DNA of 33,524 bases from CAZFLM01 sp964519955 (GTDB lineage: Bacteria; Armatimonadota; Chthonomonadetes; Chthonomonadales; CAJBBX01), in NCBI GenBank assembly GCA_964519955.1, contig CAZFLM010000072.1:1-33524 (forward strand), given 5' to 3'. Shown here piece by piece: positions 14,472 through 22,564 of the stretch (its first letter is position 1; each line of letters begins with the position of its first letter). A program made the translations under genes and the position numbers. The notes under the pieces were generated by a model, which was not told where the DNA came from, ran no database searches, and saw nothing but the letters and a program-made list of their open reading frames with translations.

Positions 14472-16349
14472 ATGGCTCTGTCGTTCCGGGCTGGTTGCGC
14501 TTTGAGCATCACAGCGCTGTGTTTCTGGCTGCTCTCGGCATCCGCGAAGACCGCAGACGCGGCCGACCTGAGGTTCACAGCGGCCGCAGAAGGTACGCGG
14601 GTCGTCAGTGGAGCCGGGAAGACCGTGACGGCCAAGCGCGGGCAGATCGTGGGTGCAGGGGAGACCGTGGTCACCGGTGACGGCGCCGCATCGCTGACGA
14701 TGGACGGCGCGTTCTCGGCACGAGTGCGCCCCACATCCAGGGTCGCGTACGCCGGGCGGCGCGGCACCGAGGCGCCGAGGTTGCGCGTCGATGCCGGCTC
14801 GGTCATCGTGCGGCTGCGCGGCGGGGGTGTGGGCTGCAGCGTCGAGGCCGCGGGCCATCTGGTGACGGCCAAGGAGGGGCTCTTCCTCGTCGAGGTGAGC
14901 GGGCACGGTTCACGGGTGGCGGCCCTCCAGGGCCCCGTGACCGTCGCTCTGGCAGGCGTCGGCGGCGCAACGAGCGTCGTTCGATCGGGCTACACGCTGG
15001 CCATGGCGGATGAGGAGCAGCTCCCGAGCGACGGCCCCGCCATCGGCTCTTCCGAGCGGACCTTATTGGAGGAGGCATCCGAGTCGCTCACCGTGAACGG
15101 AGCGGCGGCCGGCGGCACGGCAGCCGATGTCGCGCAGCAGCCCTCGGGAGCCAAGCCGGCGGACGCACCGGCTCGCGCCGAGGCCCCCGCCCCCGGCACG
15201 TGGCCGGCCGGCCCGATGCTTGCGGCCGTCGTGTCCAGCGCTGACAACGAGAACGCCCCGAAGCGCCTTATCGTCGTGACTTGCGAGGGACAGATCGCTC
15301 GAACGCTATATGAAGGCGCTGAGGTCCCGGTGCCTGCCTGGCGGCCGGGCGACCCAGACAGCCTCGCGGTACTCGTCAGTGGCGAGTTGCAGATCCACAG
15401 TGTGCGGTCCGGCGAGAAGCGCACGTTGCCGGTGAAGGCGCGCCGCTTCTGGTGGTCGCCCGACGGCAGGAAGCTGCTGATCACCCAGACCGTGAAGGAG
15501 GGCAAGCAGTCCACCAACGAACGGCTCTCTCTGCTAGACCCGCGGACGGGCGCCGCAACCACGCTTGCGACGATCGATGAGTTCAAGTGGGCCACGTGGT
15601 CTCCGACGGGTGCGCGTATCCTGATCACGTCCTGGGGCCCCAGCGAGCGGGGCAGATCGACGGTGGTGCTGGACGTACTGGATGTGCGCTCCGGCAAGCG
15701 GACCCGGGTGGGTCGGACCGTGTACAGCGGGATCGGCGAGTCGTGGTCATGGGACGGCACGAGCATCCACTACAAGCCCATGCAGCCCGGGGAGCAGGCC
15801 GCCAACATGGTCGCCGACGCGGACGGCACGCATCAGAGGCGAGCCCCATCCGCCGACGAGGTGGTCGCTCGCACTCCTGAGGGCGCCGAGTACGTGCGGA
15901 CGGACGATCCCACGCACAGCCGGTGGTTGCTGAGCTACCGCCCGTCGGCCGGTGCGGCCAAGAAGACAGTCGAGCAGGTCGGCTACAACCTGGGCTTCCT
16001 CAGCGCGAGCCGAGCGGGCGTAGTCGCCCTTCTGCGCGACGGCGCAGGCCCAGGCGAGCGGTCCCTCAGCATCCTGAAGGCCGGGAGCCTGGCCGCCTCG
16101 ATCATGTGGACTAGAGACGACAAACGCAGCCCGTTCGGCAACACGGTGTTCCTGTCGCCGGACGGTTCGTGCGTGGCATGGCCGACAACGGGGTCGATGG
16201 GCAACGGGATCACCTATGGCGGCCCACCGATGGTGGGATCAGCGACGGACGCGAACAATCTGCGGATGGTGGAGGTGTCCGGTCTCTCTGCGCCCACCGT
16301 CGTCGGCGATCCGGCATGGTCGGACACGCCGAAGGCCGGCGTCCGCTGA
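14472..16349 (+). CDS. Secreted FecR-domain protein with C-terminal beta-propeller
   Basis: 625 residues. ATG at 14472 follows GGGAGG with 6 nt spacing; the open frame runs further upstream but only as a shadow of the acetyltransferase gene. A signal peptide spans about residues 1-30 (ALCFWLLSASAKTADA). Residues about 33-165 match a FecR-type domain: VTAKRGQIVGAGETVVTGDG, ASLTMDG, RLRVDAGSVIVRLRGGG, VTAKEGLFLVEVSG. An Ala/Pro-rich linker (about 195-245) leads to a TolB/WD40-like propeller (about 250-620) with repeats such as WWSPDGRKLLI, ATWSPTGARILI and FLSPDGSCVAW. FecR domains in iron signalling act on anti-sigma factors. This stand-alone exported form, with no sigma factor nearby, more likely senses or binds something in the periplasm. 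Exact role unknown. Confidence 0.8.
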   Translation: MALSFRAGCALSITALCFWLLSASAKTADAADLRFTAAAEGTRVVSGAGKTVTAKRGQIVGAGETVVTGDGAASLTMDGAFSARVRPTSRVAYAGRRGTEAPRLRVDAGSVIVRLRGGGVGCSVEAAGHLVTAKEGLFLVEVSGHGSRVAALQGPVTVALAGVGGATSVVRSGYTLAMADEEQLPSDGPAIGSSERTLLEEASESLTVNGAAAGGTAADVAQQPSGAKPADAPARAEAPAPGTWPAGPMLAAVVSSADNENAPKRLIVVTCEGQIARTLYEGAEVPVPAWRPGDPDSLAVLVSGELQIHSVRSGEKRTLPVKARRFWWSPDGRKLLITQTVKEGKQSTNERLSLLDPRTGAATTLATIDEFKWATWSPTGARILITSWGPSERGRSTVVLDVLDVRSGKRTRVGRTVYSGIGESWSWDGTSIHYKPMQPGEQAANMVADADGTHQRRAPSADEVVARTPEGAEYVRTDDPTHSRWLLSYRPSAGAAKKTVEQVGYNLGFLSASRAGVVALLRDGAGPGERSLSILKAGSLAASIMWTRDDKRSPFGNTVFLSPDGSCVAWPTTGSMGNGITYGGPPMVGSATDANNLRMVEVSGLSAPTVVGDPAWSDTPKAGVR

Positions 16350-16825
16350 GCCCGCCGAGGTCGATCGCCATCCGCCCGGCCGTCCTGGGGGACGCCGAGG
16401 CTATACGGCAGGTGCAGAGCGCCGCCGCCCGTGGCCTGTGCTCGGCCGACTACACGCCGGAGCAGATGGGCGCGTGGACCGGGCGCGAGACGTCGCACTA
16501 CGAGCAGCGCCTGCGCGACGCGGGGTGCTCCACGCTGGTAGCCGAGGCCGATGGACGCGTCGTGGCGTTCTCGGGGCGCATCGGCGGGGAACTGCTGTCG
16601 CTGTACGTGCAGCCTGAGTGGGCGGGGCGGGGCGTTGGCGCGGCGCTGCTGGCCCAGGTGGAGAGCGAGGCCGCCGCGGAGGGCCATGGCGAGCTGACGC
16701 TGAACTCGTCGGTCACGGCGGTGCCGTTCTACGAGCGGCAGGGGTACACGGTGGCCGGGCCGGGGAGCTACGAGCGAGACGGCGTGGCGATCCCGTGTGT
16801 GCGGATGGCGAAGGGGCTGGAGTGA
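16316..16825 (+). CDS. GNAT family N-acetyltransferase
   Basis: 169 residues if started at ATG 16316, which overlaps the end of the FecR gene by 34 nt. No clear ribosome binding site precedes it, so the true start may be a later non-ATG codon. The GNAT domain begins at IAIRPAVLGDAEAIRQVQSA. The acetyl-CoA motif is in LYVQPEWAGRGVGAALLAQVE. A typical SVTAVPFYERQGYTVAG strand-helix pair follows near the end. Substrate is unknown. The overlap suggests translational coupling with the upstream secreted protein gene. Confidence 0.82.
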   Translation: MVGHAEGRRPLSPPRSIAIRPAVLGDAEAIRQVQSAAARGLCSADYTPEQMGAWTGRETSHYEQRLRDAGCSTLVAEADGRVVAFSGRIGGELLSLYVQPEWAGRGVGAALLAQVESEAAAEGHGELTLNSSVTAVPFYERQGYTVAGPGSYERDGVAIPCVRMAKGLE

Positions 16826-16854
16826 GAGCACCCGCCAAGCGACAGACATTGTCC

Positions 16855-16964
16855 GACATCGATGCACATGATAGCCAGGATGAAGGCCACGGCCTCACGA
16901 CCAACCCGGCCGCTTGGACGATCGTAGGCGCGTCTTCATCCTGTTCATCCTGTACATCGATGTC
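16855..16964. repeat. 31-bp imperfect inverted repeat upstream of gatB
   Basis: GACATCGATG-N11-CAGGATGAAG (16855-16885) faces CTTCATCCTG-N11-CATCGATGTC (16934-16964). The outer 10 and inner 10 bases of each arm match exactly, and 6 of 11 between them match. A 48-nt segment separates the arms. The right arm contains TTCATCCTGTTCATCCTGT, a direct repeat of TTCATCCTGT. It may be a small mobile-element remnant or a long hairpin in the gatB leader. Confidence 0.85.
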
Positions 16965-17018
16965 AAACTGGACGAACGCACGAAGTTGGGGATTGACGGT
17001 TGGGAGCTGAGGAGAGGC

Positions 17019-18467
17019 ATGGCGGAGTACGAGGCGGTCATTGGGATGGAGGTGCACTCGGAGCTATTGACCGAGAGCAAGATGTTCTGCGGGTGCGCGA
17101 ACGAGTTCGGCGGCGAGCCGAACACGCGCTGCTGCCCGGTGTGCCTCGGCATGCCTGGCTCCCTCCCGGTGATGAACCGCAAGGCAGTGGAGCACGTCAT
17201 TCGCACCTCGCTGGCCCTGAACTGCCGAGTGAACCGGGACGCGCGGTTCGATCGGAAGAACTACTACTACCCGGACCTGCCGAAGGGCTACCAGATATCG
17301 GAGTACGACCGGCCCATCGGCGAGGCCGGCTGGCTGGACATCGAGGTGGACGGCGAGACGCGGCGCGTCGGCATTCGTCGTGTCCACCTCGAGGAGGACA
17401 CCGGCAAGCTCTTCCACGTGGCCGGCGACGAGAGCCACATCGACTACAACCGGTCGGGCGTGCCGCTGATGGAGATCGTGACCGAGTTCCCTCCGGACAT
17501 GCACACGGCCGAGGAGGCGCGCGCCTACCTGGTCAAGCTGCGCCAGATCCTCACGTACATTGGCGTCTCGGACGGCAAGATGGAGGAAGGGAGCCTGCGC
17601 TGCGAGCCGAATCTGTCCGTGCGTCCGGTTGGTTCGGAGACCTATGGGACCAAGACGGAGATTAAGAACCTGAACTCGTTCCGCGCCGTATTCAGAGGTG
17701 TGGAGTACGAGGTAGCCCGGCAGATCGACCTGCTCGAGCGCGGCGAGAAGGTGCGGCAGGAGACGCGCGGCTGGAACGAGGCTCGGGGCGAGACCTTCCC
17801 GCAGCGGAGCAAGGAAGTCGAGCAGGAGTACCGCTACTTCCCGGAGCCCGATCTGGTGCCGCTGGCCATCTCGGACGAGTGGATCGACGAGGTGCGACGC
17901 ACGATGCCGGAGCTGCCGGAAGCGGCTCGCACGCGCTTTGGCGAGCAGTACGGCCTGCCGGAGTACGACTGTGCGGCTCTGACGCAGACGCGGGCGACGG
18001 CCACCTTCTTCGAGGAGGCCACGCGGCTCTGCGGCGATGCGAAGGCCGTCGCGAACTGGATCATGGGCGACTTCGCGCGCCTGCTCAACGCCGAGAACCG
18101 CGAGATCGATGGGAGCAAGGTCACGCCCGCGCACCTGGGCGGCCTCGTGAAGCTGGTGAACGACGGCACGATCAGCGGCAAGATGGCCAAGGACCTGTTC
18201 GAGCGGATGTACCAGTCCGGCGAGACGCCCGAGGCGCTTGCCGCGGCCGAAGGACCCCAGATCAAGGATGCGAGCGCCATCGAGGGCATCATCGAGCAAG
18301 TGATCGGTGCGCAGCCAGACGTGTGGCGGGCGCTCGTGGAAGGCGACGACAAGAAGTTCGGGTTCCTCGTCGGCCAGATCATGAAGGCCTCGAAGGGCAA
18401 AGCGAACCCGCAGGAAGCCAACCGAATCCTGCGCGAACAACTCGATCGGGAGCGCAACACCCAGTAG
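17019..18467 (+). CDS. gatB: Asp-tRNA(Asn)/Glu-tRNA(Gln) amidotransferase subunit B
   Basis: 482 residues, the usual length. ATG at 17019 is preferred over upstream in-frame codons because MAEYEAVIGMEVHSELLT is the family start and GAGGAG lies just upstream. The cradle domain includes the zinc-type cysteines C24/C26 and C39/C42 (CGCANE, CCPVCLG), YYYPDLPKGYQISEYDRPI, EEDTGKLFH with DYNRSGVPLMEIV, and the SLRCEPNLSVRP and TKTEIKNLNSF segments. The C-terminal YqeY-like tail is intact (FLVGQIMKASKGKANPQEAN). GatB activates the tRNA-bound Glu or Asp by phosphorylation and receives ammonia from GatA. It is unlinked from gatCA here, about 10 kb away. Confidence 0.97.
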   Translation: MAEYEAVIGMEVHSELLTESKMFCGCANEFGGEPNTRCCPVCLGMPGSLPVMNRKAVEHVIRTSLALNCRVNRDARFDRKNYYYPDLPKGYQISEYDRPIGEAGWLDIEVDGETRRVGIRRVHLEEDTGKLFHVAGDESHIDYNRSGVPLMEIVTEFPPDMHTAEEARAYLVKLRQILTYIGVSDGKMEEGSLRCEPNLSVRPVGSETYGTKTEIKNLNSFRAVFRGVEYEVARQIDLLERGEKVRQETRGWNEARGETFPQRSKEVEQEYRYFPEPDLVPLAISDEWIDEVRRTMPELPEAARTRFGEQYGLPEYDCAALTQTRATATFFEEATRLCGDAKAVANWIMGDFARLLNAENREIDGSKVTPAHLGGLVKLVNDGTISGKMAKDLFERMYQSGETPEALAAAEGPQIKDASAIEGIIEQVIGAQPDVWRALVEGDDKKFGFLVGQIMKASKGKANPQEANRILREQLDRERNTQ

Positions 18468-18544
18468 AATCACCAGGGCGCCGAACCGATAATGGACGGA
18501 ATGCGACCTCGCCCGAACGCGAGTCGCCCCACAGGAGCAAACCC

Positions 18545-19168
18545 ATGCGGCATTCGGCTATGAGCCTACCAACCGCGCTGTGCGCCCTACTGGCTCTCGC
18601 TTGCGCCCCCGCCGTGGCCCAGAAGGCCTCGGCCGGTCAGCCTGCCATCTCAGGCGCCGCCTTCGCGGACGCCATGACGCTCGAGATCGTCGACCAGTTG
18701 CGGCTCGCGCAGGACCGGCACTGGCACAAGGGCGAGTACCGCCACATCATCAACCTGGCCAGGATGATCGTGGCGGGCGATCCGCACGATACGGAGACGT
18801 TCTCGAATGCCGGGTGGCTCCTGTGGAGCCTGGACCTGGACGCCGATGCGGTCGCCCTGTACAAGCAAGGCATCGCGGCGAACCCGGACACGTTCTACAT
18901 GTACGACGAGCTGGGCGGGTACTATGTCACTCGCAAGAAGGACCCGGCGAGCGCCGCCATCTACTTCGAGAAGGCCGTCACGAAGCCCGACTGCCGCGCC
19001 CAGTCGCTGCACTCGCTGGCGCTGTGCTACGAGAAGCTCGGGAAGTTGGAGAAGGCGCGCGATACGTGGCGCAAGGCGGCTGAGAGAACGGACAACCCGG
19101 CCGTCAGCTCAGCCAAGATGCACCTCGACCGCCTGAACCGGCAACTGAACCAACAGCGGAACCCCTAG
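18545..19168 (+). CDS. Secreted tetratricopeptide-repeat protein
   Basis: 207 residues; ATG at 18545 follows AGGAG (18533-18537) with 7 nt spacing. A signal peptide spans about residues 1-26 (LCALLALACAPAVAQ). Residues about 60-190 form TPR-like helix pairs: GEYRHIINLARMIVAGDPHD, ETFSNAGWLLWSLDLDADAV, MYDELGGYYVTRKKDPASAA, LHSLALCYEKLGKLEKARD. TPR proteins are scaffolds for protein contacts, so the partner is unknown. It should lie in the periplasm or outside the cell. The yggT gene starts 12 nt after its stop, so the two are probably co-transcribed. Confidence 0.85.
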   Translation: MRHSAMSLPTALCALLALACAPAVAQKASAGQPAISGAAFADAMTLEIVDQLRLAQDRHWHKGEYRHIINLARMIVAGDPHDTETFSNAGWLLWSLDLDADAVALYKQGIAANPDTFYMYDELGGYYVTRKKDPASAAIYFEKAVTKPDCRAQSLHSLALCYEKLGKLEKARDTWRKAAERTDNPAVSSAKMHLDRLNRQLNQQRNP

Positions 19169-19180
19169 CGGGAGGCCCAC

Positions 19181-19468
19181 ATGATGATGGTGTCCCTTAG
19201 TCCCGTAGCGCTCCTCGTCGACCTGCTGTCGCTCTACGGCGCGCTCATCATCGTCGAGGTACTGGTGTCCTGGGCGATCATGCTGCGGATCGGCGGCATC
19301 AGTTCGTACTCGCCGTGGGTGCGCACCTTGCGGAAGCTCGTGGAGCCCGTGTTGGGCCCCATACGGCGCATGATTCCGCCCGACAGGATGGGTGGGCTCG
19401 ACATCTCGCCCATCCTGGCTCTGGCGGCCATTCAGCTCGTGCAGCAGATCCTGTACCGCGCGGCCTAG
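19181..19468 (+). CDS. YggT family membrane protein
   Basis: 95 residues; ATG at 19181 is first of three consecutive ATG codons and follows GGAGG with 5 nt spacing. Two hydrophobic helices (about residues 8-34 and 72-92) flank the family loop LVEPVLGPIRRMIPP and the GGLDISPILALAAIQL segment. YggT/YlmG proteins are small inner-membrane proteins often encoded next to divIVA, and have been linked to division, envelope or osmotic functions. Here divIVA follows directly, the arrangement seen in Gram-positive ylm clusters. Confidence 0.92.
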   Translation: MMMVSLSPVALLVDLLSLYGALIIVEVLVSWAIMLRIGGISSYSPWVRTLRKLVEPVLGPIRRMIPPDRMGGLDISPILALAAIQLVQQILYRAA

Positions 19469-19580
19469 CGTCTCGTCGCCCGGCCCGGATGCCGGCCGAC
19501 CCGGCATGCCGACCGACGGGCCGCTCTGCGCCGGGCCGGCAGTCAGTCCTCTACCGCTTCACGTTGACAGGAGGGCGTCG

Positions 19581-20099
19581 GTGCGCCTCACACCCATCGA
19601 CCTAGTGCATCGCGACTTCCGCCGGTGCTTCCGCGGCTACTCACCGGCCCAGGTGGACGACCTGCTGCGCGAGGTGGCGGCCGACCTCGAGGAGTGCCTG
19701 ACGGAGAACGCCCGCCTGCGGGACGAGTCCGCGCGCCTGACCGGGGAGCTGGAGCGGTTCCGCTCGATGGAGAGCACGCTCAAGGAGGCGCTCATTCTGG
19801 CTCAGCGCGCGGCCGAGGACGCCCGCAGCGCGGCGCGCGCGGAAGGTGAGGCCATTGTGGCGGAAGCGCGCGGCGAGGCGCGCGAGACCGTCGAGCGCGC
19901 GGAGCGCGACGTACAGGAGCTTCGCCACCGCCGTCTGCGGCTCGCCGCCGAGATCCGGGCCCTGCTCCAGGCCGAGATCGGCGCTCTGGACGGTCTCGAG
20001 GCTGGTGGGGCGACGAACTCCGGGTCCTCCCGCCCTACAGCCGTCCCGGCCAACGCCGAGCATCCCGTCGGCCTCCCTGGAAGCAATGGATCAGACTGA
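19581..20099 (+). CDS. divIVA: DivIVA domain protein
   Basis: 172 residues. GTG at 19581 is chosen because AGGAGG (19569-19574) lies 6 nt upstream and the protein then begins exactly at the DivIVA N-terminus: LTPIDLVHRDFRRCFRGYSP, AQVDDLLREVAADLEECL. A long coiled coil follows (about residues 30-140, rich in Glu, Arg and Ala), then a short disordered Gly/Ser/Pro tail. DivIVA proteins bind strongly curved membrane at poles and septa through the N-terminal domain and organise division or polar growth machinery. The first-turn residues RGYSP match the membrane-binding region in position. Its stop overlaps the start of the next gene. Confidence 0.92.
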   Translation: MRLTPIDLVHRDFRRCFRGYSPAQVDDLLREVAADLEECLTENARLRDESARLTGELERFRSMESTLKEALILAQRAAEDARSAARAEGEAIVAEARGEARETVERAERDVQELRHRRLRLAAEIRALLQAEIGALDGLEAGGATNSGSSRPTAVPANAEHPVGLPGSNGSD

Positions 20100-21564
20100 A
20101 CCACAACCGACGCCGGATCGCGCGCGGCGCGGCCTCCCCTGGCTCACACTGGCCCTACTGGCAGTTCTGGCATCCCTCTTCATCAGCACCTACGTCGCTA
20201 CCCATAGCGAGGGCGCCACCGAGACGAGCGCGAGCGCGGGCCTCGTGCTCAACGCCCTCACCAGCGCACGGCAGTACCATCTGGCGGAGGGGCTGCGCAC
20301 GTCGAGGTGGCAGCCGAACAGGCAGCCGGACAGGCGCCCCGCCCAGCGGCGCCCGCGCGACGAGCATGCAGACGACCTCGTGCTGAACATGCGGCGGATC
20401 GCGACCGTGGAGCGGACGTCGAAGGCGTGGCGGCAGTTGGCCATCGTGCAGGCGATGGTCGGCGACCCGGAGTGGCCCCGCTCGGTGGAGCGGATCCCTG
20501 GCGGCGCGCCCGATGAGGTGGCATTCTGGCAGACGGCGCTGAGCGACGAGCGCATCCCGAAGGAGCGTGTACCCGCCCTCCTGGCACGTCTGCAGAGCAT
20601 GGACCTGGGCTGGTACCGCCGGCCGGCCGCCGAGCGTGTCTACCGCTCCGCGCGGCTGCACGACGAGGCAGATCAGGAGGCGAACGAGGCCGACCGCGGC
20701 ATGGTCCTGCTCGCGGCCCTGGGTCTGTGCGGGTCGTTCCTCTGCTTCGCGGCTGTCGCCGGCGCGGTGATGTACGGCCTACTGCTGTTCGCGCGCCGCA
20801 AGGACCCGTCGGTGGTGCTGCCCCGGTGCATGGACTTCGCGCCGCCGCCGCGCCTGACGCAGGAGAAGGCGTCGGTGCTATACACGGGCTTCATCGTGTA
20901 CCTGTGCGCGCTCCTTGTGGTGCGCTACGCTCGGATGGCCCTCGCCAGGCTGTTCCCGGTGCTGACCCACCTGGCGCCCGGCGCCTCCGTCGCGGCCAGC
21001 CTGCCGTTCCTGCTGCTCGTGCTCGCCGCGCCGATCGTTGTGATCTGGCTACTGGGGCGGCGCGTGGGGCTGCGGGCGGCCGACGTGGGCTTCCGCCGCG
21101 GCACGATCCTCGTCGATGCCGTCTGGGGCGCCGTTGGCTGGCTCGCGGCATTCCCGTTCGTGGTGATGGCGTCGCTGGCCTCGTCGCGCATCTTCCAGGG
21201 CTATGAGACGCCGACGAACCCGGCCATCAGCGAGTTCGCGACGGTGCACAGCGTCTGGATGCGGGTACTGCTGTTCGCCATCGCGGTGCTCTACGCCCCG
21301 CTGTCGGAAGAGACGATGTTCCGTGGCGTCTTCCTGCGGGCACTGACGCCGAGGGTCGGCCTGTGGGCCGCGATCGTGCTCGCGTCCGGGGTGTTCGCGC
21401 TGCTGCACCCGCAACTGCCGCTGGGTTTCGCATCCATCTTCGTCTTGGGTATGCTGTTCTCGCTGCTCTACCAGGCGCGCGGCTCTCTGGTCGCGCCGAT
21501 GGTGGCCCACGGGCTGAACAACGGCACAATCATCCTCACGCTGACCATCATGCTGGCCAACTGA
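20086..21564 (+). CDS. CPBP (CAAX protease/bacteriocin-processing) family membrane protease
   Basis: 492 residues; ATG at 20086 overlaps the end of divIVA by 14 nt, suggesting coupled translation. One helix near the N-terminus (LPWLTLALLAVLASLFIS) is followed by about 170 residues of soluble helical sequence. Several membrane helices follow from about residue 210. The CPBP/Abi motifs are complete: E408-E409-xxx-R413 (SEETMFRGVFLRAL), H441 (FALLHPQL) and H475 with N479 (MVAHGLNN). These residues bind metal or form the active site in intramembrane glutamate-type proteases. Relatives process prenylated proteins or peptides or give immunity to bacteriocins. The target is unknown, and the location among division and envelope genes is the only clue. 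Confidence 0.9.
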   Translation: MDQTEPQPTPDRARRGLPWLTLALLAVLASLFISTYVATHSEGATETSASAGLVLNALTSARQYHLAEGLRTSRWQPNRQPDRRPAQRRPRDEHADDLVLNMRRIATVERTSKAWRQLAIVQAMVGDPEWPRSVERIPGGAPDEVAFWQTALSDERIPKERVPALLARLQSMDLGWYRRPAAERVYRSARLHDEADQEANEADRGMVLLAALGLCGSFLCFAAVAGAVMYGLLLFARRKDPSVVLPRCMDFAPPPRLTQEKASVLYTGFIVYLCALLVVRYARMALARLFPVLTHLAPGASVAASLPFLLLVLAAPIVVIWLLGRRVGLRAADVGFRRGTILVDAVWGAVGWLAAFPFVVMASLASSRIFQGYETPTNPAISEFATVHSVWMRVLLFAIAVLYAPLSEETMFRGVFLRALTPRVGLWAAIVLASGVFALLHPQLPLGFASIFVLGMLFSLLYQARGSLVAPMVAHGLNNGTIILTLTIMLAN

Positions 21565-21622
21565 GCGACGGCGCCTCGGGCTCTGTCGGAACCAGCCGGC
21601 GGTGGGGCCGCAGAAGACTCCG

Positions 21623-21904
21623 ATGCCTGACACCATCCTGCGAGTGCGAGTAACGCCGCGAAGCGGCAAGACCGAGGTGACGCGCGTCGACGGCGGCGTC
21701 GTGTACGCGCGCATTGCGGCGCCCCCGGTCGACGGCGCTGCCAACAGCGCGCTCATCAAGCTGCTGGCGGACGCGCTGGACGTCCCCAAGTCGCGGCTGA
21801 GCATCCGGTCTGGCGCGTCCGGCCGCGACAAGCAGGTCACCATTGAGGGGCTCGACGAGGCGGCGGCGATGGACCGCCTGCACGCCCGCGAGGCGAAGCC
21901 GTGA
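21623..21904 (+). CDS. DUF167 / YggU family protein
   Basis: 93 residues from ATG 21623; an in-frame GTG at 21602 would add 7 residues, and neither start has a strong ribosome binding site. The family core is clear: ILRVRVTPRSGKTEV, YARIAAPPVDGAANSALIKL and LSIRSGASGRDKQVTIEG. DUF167 proteins are small conserved cytoplasmic proteins of unknown function, often linked to yggT, as here. Its stop (TGA 21902-21904) overlaps the next ATG by one base. Confidence 0.9.
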   Translation: MPDTILRVRVTPRSGKTEVTRVDGGVVYARIAAPPVDGAANSALIKLLADALDVPKSRLSIRSGASGRDKQVTIEGLDEAAAMDRLHAREAKP

Positions 21905-22296
21905 TGCCGGATCTCCTCGACTCCACGTGCGGACTGGGCATGATCGTCAGCCCGGTTCAGGGCGCCATTCTGCTGGTCGTCGTCGTGCTGGTCTTCGCCC
22001 CGAAGCTCGCGGGGCCGCTGGGACGCCAGGCCGGCCGCAGCTTCAAGGGCTGGCTCCGCGCCTACCTCGGCATGCCCGCGCCCCGCAGGCCCCGCCCCGC
22101 TCCGCGCGAAGTCGACGCCGAGCCGGAGATCGAGATCATCCCGCCGAAGCGGCACGAGCACACGCTGCGCGCCGGGTCTCGCGCTTCGCTCGCGGCGGGC
22201 GCCCGGTCCGAGCGCCGGCCCCCCGTGTGGCCGGTGGTCGCGGTTGTCTCGGCGTCGGTCGCCGTGCTATTATGGATAGTGCTGCATTCCAGATGA
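21904..22296 (+). CDS. TatA-like protein with extra C-terminal membrane helix
   Basis: 130 residues; ATG at 21904 overlaps the previous stop (TGATG). Residues about 14-48 resemble the TatA/TatB pattern: a short membrane helix (GAILLVVVVLVFAPKLAGPL) then an amphipathic basic helix (GRQAGRSFKGWLRAYLG). TatA proteins form the pore of the twin-arginine translocase. Residues about 60-105 are polar and Pro/Arg-rich, and residues about 107-127 form a second hydrophobic helix (VWPVVAVVSASVAVLLWIVL) at the very end. A C-terminal helix is unusual for TatA, so the family call is tentative. No tatC is nearby. The purS promoter lies inside its 3' end. Confidence 0.65.
   Translation: MPDLLDSTCGLGMIVSPVQGAILLVVVVLVFAPKLAGPLGRQAGRSFKGWLRAYLGMPAPRRPRPAPREVDAEPEIEIIPPKRHEHTLRAGSRASLAAGARSERRPPVWPVVAVVSASVAVLLWIVLHSR
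22244..22273 (+). promoter_or_regulatory. purSQ promoter inside the TatA-like gene
   Basis: TTGTCT (22244-22249), 18 nt, then TATTAT (22268-22273) with a TGC extended -10. It ends 48 nt before the purS start and overlaps the 3' end of the upstream coding region. Confidence 0.6.
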
Positions 22297-22321
22297 CAGT
22301 CACCCACGCGGGAGGTTATAG

Positions 22322-22564
22322 ATGCCGAAGGTCAAGGTCTACGTGACACTCAAGCCGACACTGCTCGATGCGCAGGGGCGGGTCGTGCAGAACGCGCTGA
22401 CCGCGCTGGGCTACGACAACGTCGAGCAGGTTCGGATGGGCAAGTACATCGAACTCGAGGTCGGCGACAACGGCCGGCCCATCGGCGAGGAAGTCACGGA
22501 GATGTGTGACCGGCTGCTGGCCAACCCGGTCATCGAGGACTATCGCTACGAGGTGACCGAGTGA
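22322..22564 (+). CDS. purS: Phosphoribosylformylglycinamidine synthase subunit PurS
   Basis: 80 residues, normal for PurS; ATG at 22322 follows GGAGG (22311-22315) with 6 nt spacing. Family features are KVKVYVTLKPTLLDAQGR, a VVQNALTALGY helix, VRMGKYIELEV and MCDRLLANPVIEDYRYEV. PurS is the small structural subunit that bridges PurQ and PurL in the FGAM synthase complex of the purine pathway. It overlaps purQ by 4 nt. The large subunit purL is not in the window. Confidence 0.95.
   Translation: MPKVKVYVTLKPTLLDAQGRVVQNALTALGYDNVEQVRMGKYIELEVGDNGRPIGEEVTEMCDRLLANPVIEDYRYEVTE

Noticed and set aside
16855..17018. An N-terminal extension of GatB from an upstream in-frame ATG at 16914.
   Set aside because: The added 35 residues translate part of the inverted repeat, and GatB proteins start at the MAEYEAVIGMEVH segment, which has its own ribosome binding site.
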